A stretch of 64,000 nucleotides of DNA from Luteimonas viscosa. GTDB lineage: Bacteria > Pseudomonadota > Gammaproteobacteria > Xanthomonadales > Xanthomonadaceae. The position numbers and the translations under genes were made by a program. A model generated the notes under the pieces. That model was not told the origin of the DNA, made no database searches, and saw only the letters and a program-made list of their open reading frames with translations. Of this stretch, positions 1-9,064 are shown piece after piece (positions within the stretch are counted from its first letter, which is position 1; the number at the start of each line of letters is the position of its first letter). The stretch is from the NCBI RefSeq assembly GCF_008244685.1, contig NZ_VTFT01000001.1:2521248-2585247 (forward strand), given 5' to 3'.

Positions 1-139
1 CATGGGAACTCCGGGCTGGGTCGGGGGAGACCAGACGCTATCGCCCGTGGATGTCAGCGCGGTGTCCCGCCGGTGACGGACCGGTCTCAGTCCGGTGACA
101 ACGCGACCGGCACGCGCGCGTGCGCGCGCCTTCGCCTGG

Positions 140-3100
140 TCAGAGCGCCGCGATCCCGGCCGGCGATCGCTGCGCGGTGAGGAAGGCGCGCAGCGAAGCA
201 GGCTTCACCGGCTTGGTCAGGACCCGGTAGCCGCGTTCGCGCGCGGCCTGCTTGAGCGGGTCGCTGCCGTCGGCGGTGAGCAGCGCACCGGGCACCGTGT
301 GGCCCGCCGCCGCGCGCAAGGCATCGAGCGTGTCGAGCCCGTCGAGGCGGTCGTGCAGGTGGTAATCGACCAGCAGCACGTTGGGCCGCTCCGACAGCCG
401 TGCGAGCGCCTCGTCGACCGTGGTGGCGAGCACCGTGCGCACGCCCCAGCGCGACAGCAGCGCCTGCATGCCGGCGAGGATGTCGCGATCGTTGTCCACG
501 CACAGCACCGTCAGGCCGTGCAGGGACTGGTCGATGTCGACCCGCGGGCTTTCGGCGCGGCGCTCCTCGATCGCCTGGCCGAGCGGTACCACGATCGAGA
601 ACATGCTGCCGTGGCCGACCACCGAGCGCGCGTCGAGCGCGTGGTCGAGCAGGCGCGAGATCCGCTGGCAGATCGACAGGCCCAGGCCGAGTCCGCGCCC
701 GTCCCAGTCGAAGGGCTGCTCGTAGCGGTGGAACTCGTCGTAGATCTGGCGCATGTGGTGTTCGGGGATGCCGGGCCCGCTGTCCCATACCTGCAGGGCG
801 ACGTGGTCGCCGCGGCGGCGCGCGGCCAGCACCACGCGCCCGCGCGGCGTGTAGCGCAACGCGTTGGCGATGAAGTTCTGCAGCACCCGGCGCAGCAGGC
901 GGCGGTCGCTGCGCACCGGCAGCGCCGGCGCGTGCACGCGGATGTTGATCGTGCGCGCGGCGGCCATCGGCGCGTACTGCGCGGCCAGTTCGCGCAGCAT
1001 CGCGCCGGCGTCGAAATCCGAGATCTCGGGCTTGAGCTTGCCCGCGTCCAGGCGCGAGACGTCGAGCAGGCCGTCGAGCAGTTCCTCGGCCGCACGCAGC
1101 GCGGCGTCGACGCGCTCGGCCAGGTGCGCCTGCTCCTGCGGTTCGCTGCTCTCGCGCAGGGCCGAGGTGAACAGGCGCGCGGCGTTGAGCGGTTGCAGCA
1201 CGTCGTGGCTGATCGCGGTCAGGAAGCGCGAGCGCGTCTCCTGTGCGATCTCGGCCTCGCGCGTGCGCTCGGCGACGCGCTGCTCGAGGTGCTCGTTGAT
1301 CTCGCGAAGCTCGCGCTCGGCGCGCTTGTAGTCGGTGACGTCGCTGTAGCTGGTGGCGTAGCCGCCGCCGGGCAGCGGTTGACCGCGCAGTTCCAGCACC
1401 TGGCCGTTGCCGCGCACGCGCTCGCTGACATGCGCCGAGCCGGCGCGCATGTAGGCGATGCGCTTCTCGACCTCGGTGTCGACTTCCTCGGGCCCGAGCG
1501 GGCCGAGTTCGCCGCGTTCGGCGTTGTACCGGATCAGGTCCGCGACCGGGCGGCCGACGTAGAGCATGCCGTCCGGATAGCCGAACAGCCGCTGGTAGCG
1601 CCGGTTCCACGCGACCAGGCACATGTCGCTGTCGACCACGCTCACGCCCTGGTCGATGTTCTCCAGGGTGTTGGAGAGGATCTCGCGGTTGAAGCGCAGC
1701 TCCTGGCCGGCTTCGTCGAGCACCGCCACCACCTCGCCCACTTCCATCCCCGAACCCTTGAGCACGCTGGTCAGCACCAGCCGCGCCGATGCCGCGCCGA
1801 CCGCGGCCGCGAGCAGGCGTTCGGTGAACTGCACCCAGTTGCGGTCGGCACGCGCCTGCGTCTGCAGCTCCGCGCCCAGTTCGCGTGCGTGCTGCTCGAA
1901 CGCGCGCTGGGCGGTGCGCTCGCCGACGATGCGGCTGGCCAGCGTGAGCAGGTCGCCGATCGCGACGTTGCCCTTCCACTCGCCCGCGGCGAGCGCACTG
2001 CGCTCGGCATAGGGGTCGAGGAACGGCGCCGCGCGCAGGCGTTCGTCCAGGTTCGGCCGCCAGCGCGCCGAGACCAGCAGCAGCGCGCCGATGTTGGCCA
2101 GCAGCGACCAGAACGTGCCGTGGGTCAGCGGGTCCCACCCCCAGAGACCGAACAGTTGCCGCGGGCGCAGCCAGTGGATGCCGAACGGGCCATCGCGGAC
2201 CCAGGCGGGATCGAACCAGCCGGCGTCGGTCAGGGTCGGCAACAGCAGCGTGTAGATCCACACGCCGAAGCCCATCAGCAGGCCGACCTCGGCGCCGCGG
2301 CGGCTCGCCCCGTGCCAGTACAGCCCGCCGACCAGCGCCGGCGCGAACTGCGCGACCGCGGCGAAGGACATCAGTCCGAACGAGGCCAGCGACGCGTCGC
2401 TGCCGCTGGCGCGGTAGTAGCCCCAGGCCAGTCCGGCGATGCCGACGATCGCGACCCGCCGGATCCACAGCACGGTCGAGGCGACGTCGCCGCCGCCGCG
2501 GTTGGCCCAGCCGCGGCGCAGCAGCAGCGGCATCACCAGGTCGTTGCTGACCATGGTCGCGAGCGCGACGCTGGCCACGATCACCATGCCGGTGGCCGCG
2601 GAAAAGCCGCCGACGTAGGCCAGCAGCGCCAGCATGTCGCGCTGTTCGGCCAGCGGCAGTGCCAGCACGAAGCTGTCGGGCGCCACGCCCGAGCCCTGGC
2701 CGAACAGGGCCATGCCGGCGCTGGCGATCGGCACCACCATCAGGGTGACGATGACCAGGTAGGCGCCGAACAGCCAGCGCGCGCGACGGATGTCGTCGAC
2801 GTTGCCGCATTCCACGATCGCCACGTGGAACTGGCGCGGCAGGCAGAAGATCGCCACGAACGCCAGCAGGGTCTGCGCGACGAAGCCCACCGGCGGTCCC
2901 ACGTCCACCAGCGCGCGGGTCGCGGCGACGTAGTCGAGGTCGCGTGCGCCCAGCCAGCTCGACGCGAACAGTCCGACCGCGACCAGCGCCACCAGTTTCA
3001 CAAGCGACTCCAGCGCGACCGCCAGCATCATGCCCGGGCGATGCTCGGTGGCGTCGACCTGGCGGGTGCCGAACAGGATCGCGAACAGCGCCATCAGCGC

Positions 3101-3592
3101 GGCCACGTACAGCGCCGGGTCGCCGAGCGCAGGCCCGCCCGGATCCTGCCCGCCGAGCACGCCGAGGCTGATCGCCACCGCCTTGTACTGCAGCGCCAGG
3201 TAGGGCACTGCCGCGATCAGCGCGATCGTCGCCACCAGCGCCGCCAGCGGCTGCGAGCGCCCGTAGCGCGAGGCGATGAAATCGGCGATCGAGACCGTGT
3301 TCTGGGTCTGCGCGACGCGCGCCATGCGTTCGAGGATGCGCCAGCCGAACAGCAGCAGCAGCAGCGGGCCGAGGTAGATCGGCAGGTAGCCGATGCCCGA
3401 GCGCACCGCGGTGCCGACCGCGCCGTAGAACGTCCACGACGAGCAGTACACCGCCAGCGCCAGGCTGTAGACCATCGGCCGCAGCCAGGGCCGCTGCGGG
3501 TACAGCGGATAGCGGTCGCCGACCCACGCCACCGCGAACAGCAGCGCGGCGTAGCCGACCGACACCAGCAGCAGGACCCATCCCGGCAGCAA
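140..3592 (-). CDS. Hybrid sensor histidine kinase with sodium/solute symporter-like membrane domain
   Basis: A predicted 1150-residue inner-membrane sensor. Residues 1 to about 510 form a multi-pass region of the sodium:solute symporter (PutP-like) type. A PAS domain follows (about 640-760). A short coiled coil leads to the dimerisation/phosphoacceptor helix with SHDVLQPLNA (His796), then an ATPase domain with NFIANALRY, DSGPGIP and GRGLGLGLS, and a C-terminal receiver with VLLVDYHL (Asp1076) and the conserved LTKP lysine. This is the NahK/ErcS'-type architecture, where the transporter-like part is thought to sense or take up a ligand. I chose the TTG at 3592 because a GGGGGGA stretch lies just upstream and homologues begin with LPGWVLLLV. 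An in-frame ATG at 3652 would add 20 untypical residues. No partner response regulator is adjacent. Ligand and output are unknown. Confidence 0.88.
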   Translation of the reverse strand: MLPGWVLLLVSVGYAALLFAVAWVGDRYPLYPQRPWLRPMVYSLALAVYCSSWTFYGAVGTAVRSGIGYLPIYLGPLLLLLFGWRILERMARVAQTQNTVSIADFIASRYGRSQPLAALVATIALIAAVPYLALQYKAVAISLGVLGGQDPGGPALGDPALYVAALMALFAILFGTRQVDATEHRPGMMLAVALESLVKLVALVAVGLFASSWLGARDLDYVAATRALVDVGPPVGFVAQTLLAFVAIFCLPRQFHVAIVECGNVDDIRRARWLFGAYLVIVTLMVVPIASAGMALFGQGSGVAPDSFVLALPLAEQRDMLALLAYVGGFSAATGMVIVASVALATMVSNDLVMPLLLRRGWANRGGGDVASTVLWIRRVAIVGIAGLAWGYYRASGSDASLASFGLMSFAAVAQFAPALVGGLYWHGASRRGAEVGLLMGFGVWIYTLLLPTLTDAGWFDPAWVRDGPFGIHWLRPRQLFGLWGWDPLTHGTFWSLLANIGALLLVSARWRPNLDERLRAAPFLDPYAERSALAAGEWKGNVAIGDLLTLASRIVGERTAQRAFEQHARELGAELQTQARADRNWVQFTERLLAAAVGAASARLVLTSVLKGSGMEVGEVVAVLDEAGQELRFNREILSNTLENIDQGVSVVDSDMCLVAWNRRYQRLFGYPDGMLYVGRPVADLIRYNAERGELGPLGPEEVDTEVEKRIAYMRAGSAHVSERVRGNGQVLELRGQPLPGGGYATSYSDVTDYKRAERELREINEHLEQRVAERTREAEIAQETRSRFLTAISHDVLQPLNAARLFTSALRESSEPQEQAHLAERVDAALRAAEELLDGLLDVSRLDAGKLKPEISDFDAGAMLRELAAQYAPMAAARTINIRVHAPALPVRSDRRLLRRVLQNFIANALRYTPRGRVVLAARRRGDHVALQVWDSGPGIPEHHMRQIYDEFHRYEQPFDWDGRGLGLGLSICQRISRLLDHALDARSVVGHGSMFSIVVPLGQAIEERRAESPRVDIDQSLHGLTVLCVDNDRDILAGMQALLSRWGVRTVLATTVDEALARLSERPNVLLVDYHLHDRLDGLDTLDALRAAAGHTVPGALLTADGSDPLKQAARERGYRVLTKPVKPASLRAFLTAQRSPAGIAAL

Positions 3593-3706
3593 GCCAAGTC
3601 CCCCCCGGACAAGACGTGCCGAGTGTACGCAATCGCCCCGGCACGTCCACACGCGGTGTCCGCAGGGCGCGGACGGCGGCGTGCGCCATCCGGCCCGCGT
3701 GGCGGC

Positions 3707-5023
3707 CTAGCCCAGGCGGCGCTCCCAGTGGGCGGTCAACGGCGTGCCCGGCTTGGCGAACAGCCGCTCGTTGAGCAGGTGGCGCGCCAGCGCCCGGTGC
3801 CCGGCGCCGATCGCGGCATCGAGCAGGGTCAGTTCGATCACGTCGCGCTGCGCGTGGCTGCCGCCCATCGCGTGGTGGCGCCCGCGCAGCGGCAGCAGTT
3901 GTTCGACCGCGCCGGCATGGTCGCCCTCGCCGTGCGCGATCACGCCGCGCAGCAGCGGTACGCCGATCTCGCCGGCGATCCGCGACAGGTGCCCGCCGTC
4001 GACGTCCGTGGCGCGTGCTTCCACCGCGGCCAGCAGCGAACGTGCCTGCGCGTCGCGGTCGGCACCGACGAAGGCCATCGCCGCGTGCAGGTCGTTGAAC
4101 GCGTAGTGGCCCGCGACCGGCGCGCGATCCGTCCAGCGCTGCGCCGCGTGCTGCCAGCGGTCGCCGACGTCGACGCCTAGGATCCGCAGCCGCCACAGCA
4201 GCGCGCACACGTCGATGTGCTGCAACGCCATGGCGTCGCCTGCGACGATCTGCGCGTCGAACAGTTCCAGCGCGCCGGCGGTGTCCAGCTGCTCGAGCCG
4301 GAACAGCGCCAGGTGCCACCAGTTGTGGAAGGCGAACGCGTTGTCGCCGGACCAGTCGGCGATCCGCGATTCGAGCCAGCGCGCGCCGTGCTGGTGGTCG
4401 CCGCGCATCTCGTGGACGTGGGCGGCGGCGTGGATCGCCCAGGGTTCGCGCGGCTGCAGGGCCAGCGCGGCCTGCGCGGATTCGAGCGCGCTGTCGTAGT
4501 GGTTGCTTTCCTCCAGGCCGAACGCCTCCAGCGCGCGCACGTGCGCGTACATCGGCGTGTCCGCCGACCAGGCCGGCAGCACCCGCGCCACCCGGCGGTG
4601 CAGGTTGCCCGCGTCGCCACGGAAGAAGTCGAACAGGTGCGCCGACCACAGCGCGAGGAAGTCGCGCGGATGCTCGACCAGGATGCGTTCCCACTGGTCG
4701 CAGGCCTCGCGCCAGTGGCCGAGCGCGCAGGTGCGGCTGGCGGCGACATGGGCGCGCTCGCGGGCGTTGGCGCCGGTCGCGGCGCCGGCCAGGTCGAGCA
4801 GCGCGTGCGCCTGTTCGAGCATGGGCTGTTCGGTGGCCGACAGCAGGCAGTTGGCCTTCATCACCAGCGGCAGGACCCAGCCCGGGTCCTCCTGGATCGC
4901 GGCGTCGAGGTCGGCGAAGGGGTCGCCGAAGTAGGTCGCCATCCGCCACAGCGCCTGCTCGGCATGGGCGATGGCCGCGGCGGAACGGGTGGAGACGGGG
5001 CAGTCGCGGGGATCGTGGTGCAT
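3707..5023 (-). CDS. TTC38-like tetratricopeptide repeat protein
   Basis: A 438-residue soluble protein made largely of helical TPR-like repeats. The overall sequence resembles the TTC38 family: an early stretch with tandem helices around ADLDAAIQEDPGW, a central HAAAHVHEMRGDHQHGARWL segment and an FHNWWHLALF motif that is typical of the family. I see no signal peptide and no enzymatic motif. The gene is divergent from the SARP-hydrolase gene that starts at 5137, with 113 bases between the start codons, so the two may share regulation. Bacterial members have no established function; a scaffold or adaptor role is only an inference from the fold. Confidence 0.85.
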   Translation of the reverse strand: MHHDPRDCPVSTRSAAAIAHAEQALWRMATYFGDPFADLDAAIQEDPGWVLPLVMKANCLLSATEQPMLEQAHALLDLAGAATGANARERAHVAASRTCALGHWREACDQWERILVEHPRDFLALWSAHLFDFFRGDAGNLHRRVARVLPAWSADTPMYAHVRALEAFGLEESNHYDSALESAQAALALQPREPWAIHAAAHVHEMRGDHQHGARWLESRIADWSGDNAFAFHNWWHLALFRLEQLDTAGALELFDAQIVAGDAMALQHIDVCALLWRLRILGVDVGDRWQHAAQRWTDRAPVAGHYAFNDLHAAMAFVGADRDAQARSLLAAVEARATDVDGGHLSRIAGEIGVPLLRGVIAHGEGDHAGAVEQLLPLRGRHHAMGGSHAQRDVIELTLLDAAIGAGHRALARHLLNERLFAKPGTPLTAHWERRLG

Positions 5024-5136
5024 GGGGTTCCGTGGTACGTGGTCAGGGCGGCGTGGAGCGTTGCGCGCGGCAAGGGGGCGGAGTCAAATGGGGAGCTGGC
5101 GGGGGGAGCCGGTCCCGGAACCGAGGAAGTGTGCGC
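5024..5136. promoter_or_regulatory. Divergent intergenic region, TTC38-like / SARP-hydrolase
   Basis: This gap holds both upstream regions. The rightward gene has a GAGGAA ribosome site ending 9 bases before its ATG. I could not pick a convincing -35/-10 pair. A SARP-type regulator often binds close to its own promoter, so this is the natural place to look for its operator. Confidence 0.4.
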
Positions 5137-6771
5137 ATGAGCCGTCCTTTCCGCGTCCCTCCGACGCTGTCGGTGTCGATGCACGGCTGGCCGCGGCTGG
5201 CGCTCGCCGGCGCTTCGCGGCCACTCGGCCTCAGGCATGGATGGGCGCTGCTGGCCTACCTGCTGTGCAGCGGCCGGCGCGCCGCGCGCGAGCGCGTGGC
5301 CACCCTGCTGTGGCCCGGGGCGGACGCGGCGAAGGCGCGCACCCGTCTGCGGCGTCTGGTCTACGCCCTCAACGCGGGCTGCGGCGTGGACCTCGTCGCC
5401 GGGGATGGCGAGTCGCTGTGGATCGATGTCGATGCCGCCCGCATCGAATGCGACGTGCTGCGCGCCCAGGCGCAGGCGCGCGCACAGATCGCACCGTCGG
5501 CCGACGACGAGGCGACCGATGCACTGCTTGCCCCGGGCGCGGAAGGCCTGCTCGAAGGTTTCGACGTCGCTTCCGACGCGTTCGACGAATGGCTCGCGCA
5601 GCAGCGCCAGGCGCACCAGCGCCTGGTCACGCACGGGCTGCAGCGGCTGGCCCAGCGCAGCGTCGCCCTGGGCCGGCTCGAGCTGGCAATCGACGCCGCG
5701 GAACGGGCGATCGCGCTCGAGCCGCACGCCGAACGCGGCTATGCCGAGCTGATGATCGCGCTCGGCCACCGCGGCGACGCCGGTGCGGTGGAAGCGGCCT
5801 ATTTCCGCTGCGCGGGCGTGCTGCGCGAGGAGTATGGCGTGGCGCCGTCGGAGATCGTCGAGACCGCCTACGCCTCGGCGATGGCGATGGCGCGCGGGTC
5901 CGCACCGGGGCCGCGTTCATGCGGCGGGCGGGACCCGACCCCGGTCCGCCACGCCCGCGGTCGCGACGGCGTGCGCCTGGCCTACACCGTCTCCGGCGAC
6001 GGCCCGTGCCTGATCAAGGCGGCGAACTGGCTCTCGCACCTGGGCTACGACGACGACAGCCCGGTCTGGGGCCACATGGTGCGGGCGCTGACCCGTGGCC
6101 ACACTTTCGTGCGCTACGACGAACGCGGCTGCGGCCTTTCGGAGTGGGAGGTCGAAGATCTCTCGTTCGCGCGCTGGGTCGACGACCTGGAGGCGATCGT
6201 CGACGCGCTCGACGCGCCGCGCTTCGCCCTGCTGGGGATCTCCCAGGGCGCCTCGATCGCGATCGCGTACGCGGTCCGGCATCCGGGGCGCGTGAGCCAC
6301 CTGGTGCTGCACGGCGGCTATGCGCGCGGCCGCCTGGTGCGCAGCGACACGCCGCAGGAACGCGAGGAGGCCGAGACCATGGCCAAGCTGGCCGAACTCG
6401 GCTGGGGCAAGGCGGAGCCCTCGTTCCGCCAGTTCTTCACCAGCCAGTTCATTCCCGACGGCAGCGCCCAGCAGCACGAGTGGTTCAACGAACTCGAGCG
6501 GGTCTCGACCTCGCCGGCCAACGCCGCCCGGTTCATGCGCGAGTTCGCGCTCATCGACGTGGTCGACCTGCTGCCGCGGGTGCGTTGCCCGACGCTGGTG
6601 CTGCACAGCCGCGACGACGTGCGCGTACCGGTGGCCGAAGGACGCCTGATCGCCGAACGTATCCCGGGCGCGCGCTTCGTGAACCTGCACAGCCGCAACC
6701 ACCTGCTGCTCGAACACGAGGCGGCATGGCCGCACTGGCTGGAGGAGGTCAGCGCGTTCCTGGCCCGCTGA
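5137..6771 (+). CDS. SARP-type (winged-helix + BTAD) regulator fused to an alpha/beta hydrolase
   Basis: A 544-residue two-part protein. The first 250 or so residues look like the DNA-binding winged helix plus bacterial transcriptional activation (BTAD) TPR domain of SARP/AfsR-type regulators: GWALLAYLLCSGRRAARE and TLLWPGADAAKARTRLRRLV are typical of the helix-turn-helix part. The C-terminal part (from about residue 270) is an alpha/beta hydrolase with RYDERGCGLS, the nucleophile elbow GISQGAS (Ser369), a late aspartate in LHSRDDVRVP and a histidine in NHLLLEHE, so a complete Ser-Asp-His triad is likely. The ATG at 5137 is preferred for its GAGGAA ribosome site; an in-frame start at 5032 would add a basic low-complexity tail. 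The fusion suggests a regulator that binds or processes a small molecule, but this is inference. Confidence 0.85.
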   Translation: MSRPFRVPPTLSVSMHGWPRLALAGASRPLGLRHGWALLAYLLCSGRRAARERVATLLWPGADAAKARTRLRRLVYALNAGCGVDLVAGDGESLWIDVDAARIECDVLRAQAQARAQIAPSADDEATDALLAPGAEGLLEGFDVASDAFDEWLAQQRQAHQRLVTHGLQRLAQRSVALGRLELAIDAAERAIALEPHAERGYAELMIALGHRGDAGAVEAAYFRCAGVLREEYGVAPSEIVETAYASAMAMARGSAPGPRSCGGRDPTPVRHARGRDGVRLAYTVSGDGPCLIKAANWLSHLGYDDDSPVWGHMVRALTRGHTFVRYDERGCGLSEWEVEDLSFARWVDDLEAIVDALDAPRFALLGISQGASIAIAYAVRHPGRVSHLVLHGGYARGRLVRSDTPQEREEAETMAKLAELGWGKAEPSFRQFFTSQFIPDGSAQQHEWFNELERVSTSPANAARFMREFALIDVVDLLPRVRCPTLVLHSRDDVRVPVAEGRLIAERIPGARFVNLHSRNHLLLEHEAAWPHWLEEVSAFLAR

Positions 6772-6813
6772 GCGCGCGGCCGCAACACGTCGCGAAGAAC
6801 GCGCAGCCCGGTC

Positions 6814-8235
6814 CTACAGCAGCGGATCGGCGAGCCGGGCGACGCCCTCCAGGCTGCGGCGCCATGCCGGGCGCCGCGACCAGTCCTGCGCCGAGAGGTG
6901 TTCGCAGTCGGCGAGGTAGCCTGCTTCGATCTGCCGCAGCCGCGAGACCACGTCCGCGCTGTAGCAGAGCATGCCGATCTCGGCGTTGAGCGCGAACGAG
7001 CGGATGTCGAGGTTGATCGAGCCGACCAGGGCGATGTGGTCGTCCACGCTCAGGTGCTTGGCGTGCAGGAAATGCGGACGGTACAGCGCGATGCGGACGC
7101 CGGCGGCGAGCAGTTCGGCGTAGTACGACGCCTGCGCCCACGCGCTCAGGCGCTGGTTGCTGCTCATCGACAGGATCAGCTGGGTGTCCACGCCCGACAG
7201 CGCGGCGATCCGCAGCGCGCTCAGGGTGGCGTCGTCGGGCACGAAATAGGGCGTGACCAGCACCAGCCGCCGGCGCGCGAGATGGATCAGCGCATTGACC
7301 GCGTCGCGCGCGTTGGCGAACGGATACGCCGGGCCGCTGGGAAGCATCTGGGTGGCGATGTCGGCATCGTGCAGCGGCAGGGTCGGCGTGACCGCGAGCC
7401 GCTCGCCGGTCTCGATGAACCAGTCGCTGGCGAACACCGCTTCCAGGTGGGCGACCGCCGGGCCCTGCACCCGCGCAACCAGTTCCCGGTTCGGGAAGCC
7501 GCGGATGAACTCCGCGTCGGCCAGGTTCTGCGAACCCACCCAGGCGGCGCGGTTGTCGATCACCGCGACCTTGCGATGGTTGCGCAGGTCCATGCGTCCG
7601 CTGCGGCGCCAGCGCAGGCCACCCGGCAGCATGTCCTGCACCTGCACGCCGGCCGCCTGCAGCGGCGCGCGGTAGCGGCGCAGGCCGCGCCTGGCGCCGA
7701 CCGCATCGAGCAGCAGGCGGCACTCGACGCCGCGCGCCGCCGCGCGCTGCAACGCGCCCGCGACCGCGTCCCCCACCGCGTCGTCGAACATCAGGTAATA
7801 CAGCAGGTGCACGCGCTGGGTGGCGCCGTCGATGTCGGCGACCAGGCGGCGCAGCGAGTCGCCGTAGTCCCCGAGCAGTTCGACCTGGTTGCCATGGGTG
7901 GCCATGAAATCGCCCAGGCGCTCGACCAGCGGCACCAGTTCGGCATCGGCGCCGCCGGGCGCGGGCGTCCAGCGCTGGTCGGCGAGCGGTGCCTGTTCCT
8001 CGCGGATCACCTGCGAGGCCAGCCGCTGGCGCGCCACGCGCTCGCGCGACAGCCACGGGTGGCCCAGCAGCAGGTACAGCGGCAAGCCGAGCAGCGGCAC
8101 GAAGAACACCAGCAGCATCCAGCTGCGCGCCGCGCCGGGCGTGGTCCGCGACGGGATCCACGCCAGCGCCACGAGCCGCACCAGCCAGTCCGCGATCAGC
8201 AGCCACAGGCCGGTATTGAGGTCGGGCAGGGACAT
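6814..8235 (-). CDS. cls: Cardiolipin synthase (phospholipase D family)
   Basis: A 473-residue membrane enzyme that condenses two phosphatidylglycerol molecules, or a related pair of phospholipids, to cardiolipin. Two N-terminal hydrophobic helices (LWLLIADWLVRLVALAW and WMLLVFFVPLLGLPLYLLL) are followed by two phospholipase D active sites: NHRKVAVID with GSQNLAD (His220) and HAKHLSVDDH with GSINLD (His391). Length and order match the Cls family. The ATG at 8235 places the first helix at the N-terminus; longer in-frame starts further upstream run through low-complexity sequence and are unlikely. It is convergent with the SARP-hydrolase gene. Which Cls subfamily (A, B or C) cannot be fixed by eye, though the two N-terminal helices favour ClsA. 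Confidence 0.92.
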   Translation of the reverse strand: MSLPDLNTGLWLLIADWLVRLVALAWIPSRTTPGAARSWMLLVFFVPLLGLPLYLLLGHPWLSRERVARQRLASQVIREEQAPLADQRWTPAPGGADAELVPLVERLGDFMATHGNQVELLGDYGDSLRRLVADIDGATQRVHLLYYLMFDDAVGDAVAGALQRAAARGVECRLLLDAVGARRGLRRYRAPLQAAGVQVQDMLPGGLRWRRSGRMDLRNHRKVAVIDNRAAWVGSQNLADAEFIRGFPNRELVARVQGPAVAHLEAVFASDWFIETGERLAVTPTLPLHDADIATQMLPSGPAYPFANARDAVNALIHLARRRLVLVTPYFVPDDATLSALRIAALSGVDTQLILSMSSNQRLSAWAQASYYAELLAAGVRIALYRPHFLHAKHLSVDDHIALVGSINLDIRSFALNAEIGMLCYSADVVSRLRQIEAGYLADCEHLSAQDWSRRPAWRRSLEGVARLADPLL

Positions 8236-8455
8236 CGGGGGATTGTGCCGGGTCGTCTGCCCGGCTGTCAGGCGCTCTCTCCGCCGCGCCGCAATGGTGG
8301 CGGATGGTGTGTGCTGGATGTGGCGCGGTGCATGGCAAGCGCGGCTTTCCAAGGGCAATCGCACGCATTCCGCGAGCGCACGCCATCGTGGCGGCTCGCC
8401 GCGCGACCTCGTCCTTACGCAATTGGAGCGCAGCTCCGGTGGGGCCGCAGCACCC

Positions 8456-8546
8456 CGGGCAGGGGACGCGCACCGCTCGGGCAGACATCCATGTCCGCAC
8501 TCGCGGCCGCGGCACATCCCTGTGCCGCTTGCGCGTCCCCTGCCCG
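8456..8546. repeat. Long inverted repeat enclosing two smaller hairpins
   Basis: A perfect 17-base stem is formed by 8456-8472 (CGGGCAGGGGACGCGCA) and 8530-8546. Inside the 57-base loop there is an 8-base stem with a TCCC loop at 8509-8528 and a small hairpin GACATCCATGTC at 8484-8495. There is no T run, so it is not an intrinsic terminator. It could be a structured RNA, a cruciform-forming site or a dispersed palindromic element. Confidence 0.7.
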
Positions 8547-8610
8547 AGTCGCTGCGGCATCGGGTCGTTGGGCCTCGTGCCTTCGGCATGCATTGAACGT
8601 CTCTCGTCGA

Positions 8611-8645
8611 AGCACCCGTTGTTCTTGGCTCGACCAACGGGTGCT
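8611..8645. repeat. 11-base perfect inverted repeat
   Basis: AGCACCCGTTG (8611-8621) and CAACGGGTGCT (8635-8645) are separated by 13 bases. No T tract follows on either strand. Its role is unknown; it is part of the palindrome cluster upstream of cls. Confidence 0.65.
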
Positions 8646-8808
8646 ACCCCGAACTGCGGAAGTGCAGTCCCTCAAGCAAAGGCGAATCCGCTGCTGACGA
8701 AGCCCTCGCAAGAACGGGTCGATGAGCCGTGGCCTGGCGGCCGGGGTCGCATCGAGCGCGCCATGGATGGCGCGTGCCCGAGTCAGGGCAGGGTGAGCGC
8801 GGATGGCT

Positions 8809-8826
8809 TGCGCGGCATGCCGCGCA
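8809..8826. repeat. 18-base perfect palindrome
   Basis: TGCGCGGCATGCCGCGCA reads the same on both strands with no central gap. It could be a binding site for a dimeric protein, but GC-rich palindromes of this size also arise by chance in such genomes. Confidence 0.5.
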
Positions 8827-9013
8827 TCAGCGCGAACGCCCGGCGCGCTGCGTCGGGCCGGAACGACCTGACCGAGGGAAGAGCGGCCCCCGGCCGGCAG
8901 GACACGGCGTCAGCAAGAAGGTGCGCGGCCTGGCACACGCGAATGCCCCGGGCTACGCGGCGGTAGATGAAAGCTGCGGGGCATACGCCTTCGCAGCGTT
9001 GCCATCGGTGGCG

Positions 9014-9064
9014 ACGGGCGTTTGAGCACCGACAGGGTGAGGTGCAGCCTCACCCCACGCCCGT
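9014..9064. repeat. Nested hairpin downstream of rpmG
   Basis: An inner perfect stem GGGTGAGG / CCTCACCC (9035-9042, 9048-9055) with loop TGCAG lies inside an outer stem ACGGGCG / CGCCCGT (9014-9020, 9058-9064). It lies about 125 bases beyond the rpmG terminator, so it is probably not part of that transcript. Confidence 0.55.

Noticed and set aside
3593-3652. Upstream ATG start (3652) for the hybrid kinase
   Set aside because: It adds 20 residues not typical of the family, while the TTG at 3592 has a good purine-rich ribosome site and fits homologous starts.
87-4949. A 1620-residue open frame on the minus strand and a 1361-residue one on the plus strand across the kinase and TPR genes
   Set aside because: Both are arginine/alanine-rich translations with no family motifs, running over two well-supported genes; they are shadows of high GC.
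8304-9025. Open frames in the cls-rpmG gap
   Set aside because: Low-complexity translations, no ribosome sites and no recognisable family; the region is better described by its palindromes.
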